From assembly GCF_003052605.1 (NCBI RefSeq), contig NZ_QASO01000062.1, positions 2,597 to 37,845 on the forward strand: a stretch of 35,249 nucleotides of DNA, read 5' to 3'. Position 1 is the first letter of the stretch, and each line of letters begins with the position of its first letter. The position numbers and the translations under genes are program-made. The stretch comes from Ectopseudomonas oleovorans. GTDB lineage: Bacteria > Pseudomonadota > Gammaproteobacteria > Pseudomonadales > Pseudomonadaceae. Positions 35,182 through 35,249 of this stretch are shown in pieces. The notes under the pieces are model-generated. The model searched no databases, had not been told where the DNA came from, and worked only from the letters and a program-made list of their open reading frames with translations.

Positions 35182-35249
35182 ATGCAGCCACAACGCCGTT
35201 CCTACTCCAAATCCTTCAAGGCTCAGATCATTCAAGAGTGCGCCCAGCC
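35182..35249 (+). CDS. IS66-type transposase accessory protein TnpA, partial
   Basis: The first 22 residues (RRSYSKSFKAQIIQECAQ follows MQPQ) match the start of the helix-turn-helix TnpA proteins of IS66-like elements, in which (K/R)xYSxxFKAQVVxEC is typical. The gene runs off the right edge. The N-terminus of an IS3-family OrfA would look similar, so the family is not fully certain. Confidence 0.75.
   Translation, partial: MQPQRRSYSKSFKAQIIQECAQ

Overview
The window is from the chromosome of a high-GC Pseudomonas. Bases 310-26627 carry the conserved set that lies beside dnaA-dnaN-recF-gyrB in P. aeruginosa, read towards the origin: the choline-sulfate cluster, aroE, hemF, qor, tsaC, dprA, a LysM protein, def, fmt, rsmB, trkA, a PilZ protein, an LpxL/HtrB-like acyltransferase, tag, glyQS, gmhB and plsC. 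No tRNA, rRNA or CRISPR array was seen.

Region 1 (1-6850) begins with a palindrome-rich intergenic stretch and pbpG (a periplasmic PBP7-type endopeptidase). It then has the choline-O-sulfate module: a LysR regulator divergent from betC (choline sulfatase), a ChoX-like binding protein without its own permease or ATPase, and a SulP permease. A small DOPA-dioxygenase-fold protein follows. Region 2 (6848-17296) is housekeeping: aroE and hemF (with an Anr/Dnr-type box), qor, tsaC-dprA-LysM, def, fmt-rsmB and trkA. Region 3 (17303-26627) has the queuosine-precursor transporter yhhQ, preceded by a probable preQ1-I riboswitch whose 3' strand is the ribosome binding site. It also has a decayed mprF fused in frame to the tail of an NlpC/P60 gene, a PilZ protein, an LpxL/HtrB-type acyltransferase, a PPOX flavoprotein with tag, glyQS, gmhB and plsC.

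Region 4 (26628-35249) is accessory DNA where gyrB would be expected. It contains a TOTE-type primase-helicase, a relBE toxin-antitoxin pair, an operon of a Sel1-like protein and a NYN-LOTUS nuclease-like protein, and a divergent operon. The divergent operon encodes a possible DNA-binding protein, a DUF4258-like protein, a uracil-DNA-glycosylase-fold protein and a small Cys-cluster protein. It is followed by a possibly truncated gene and the start of an IS66-type element. Base composition is visibly less GC-rich here, above all after about 30 kb. The two divergent operons share a control region with ATTCCA/TGGAAT repeats around a good sigma-70 promoter; they are the best candidate here for an undescribed conflict or nucleic-acid surveillance system.

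Intergenic spaces of the core carry several families of long palindromes (REPIN-like elements and others), which is also typical of Pseudomonas.
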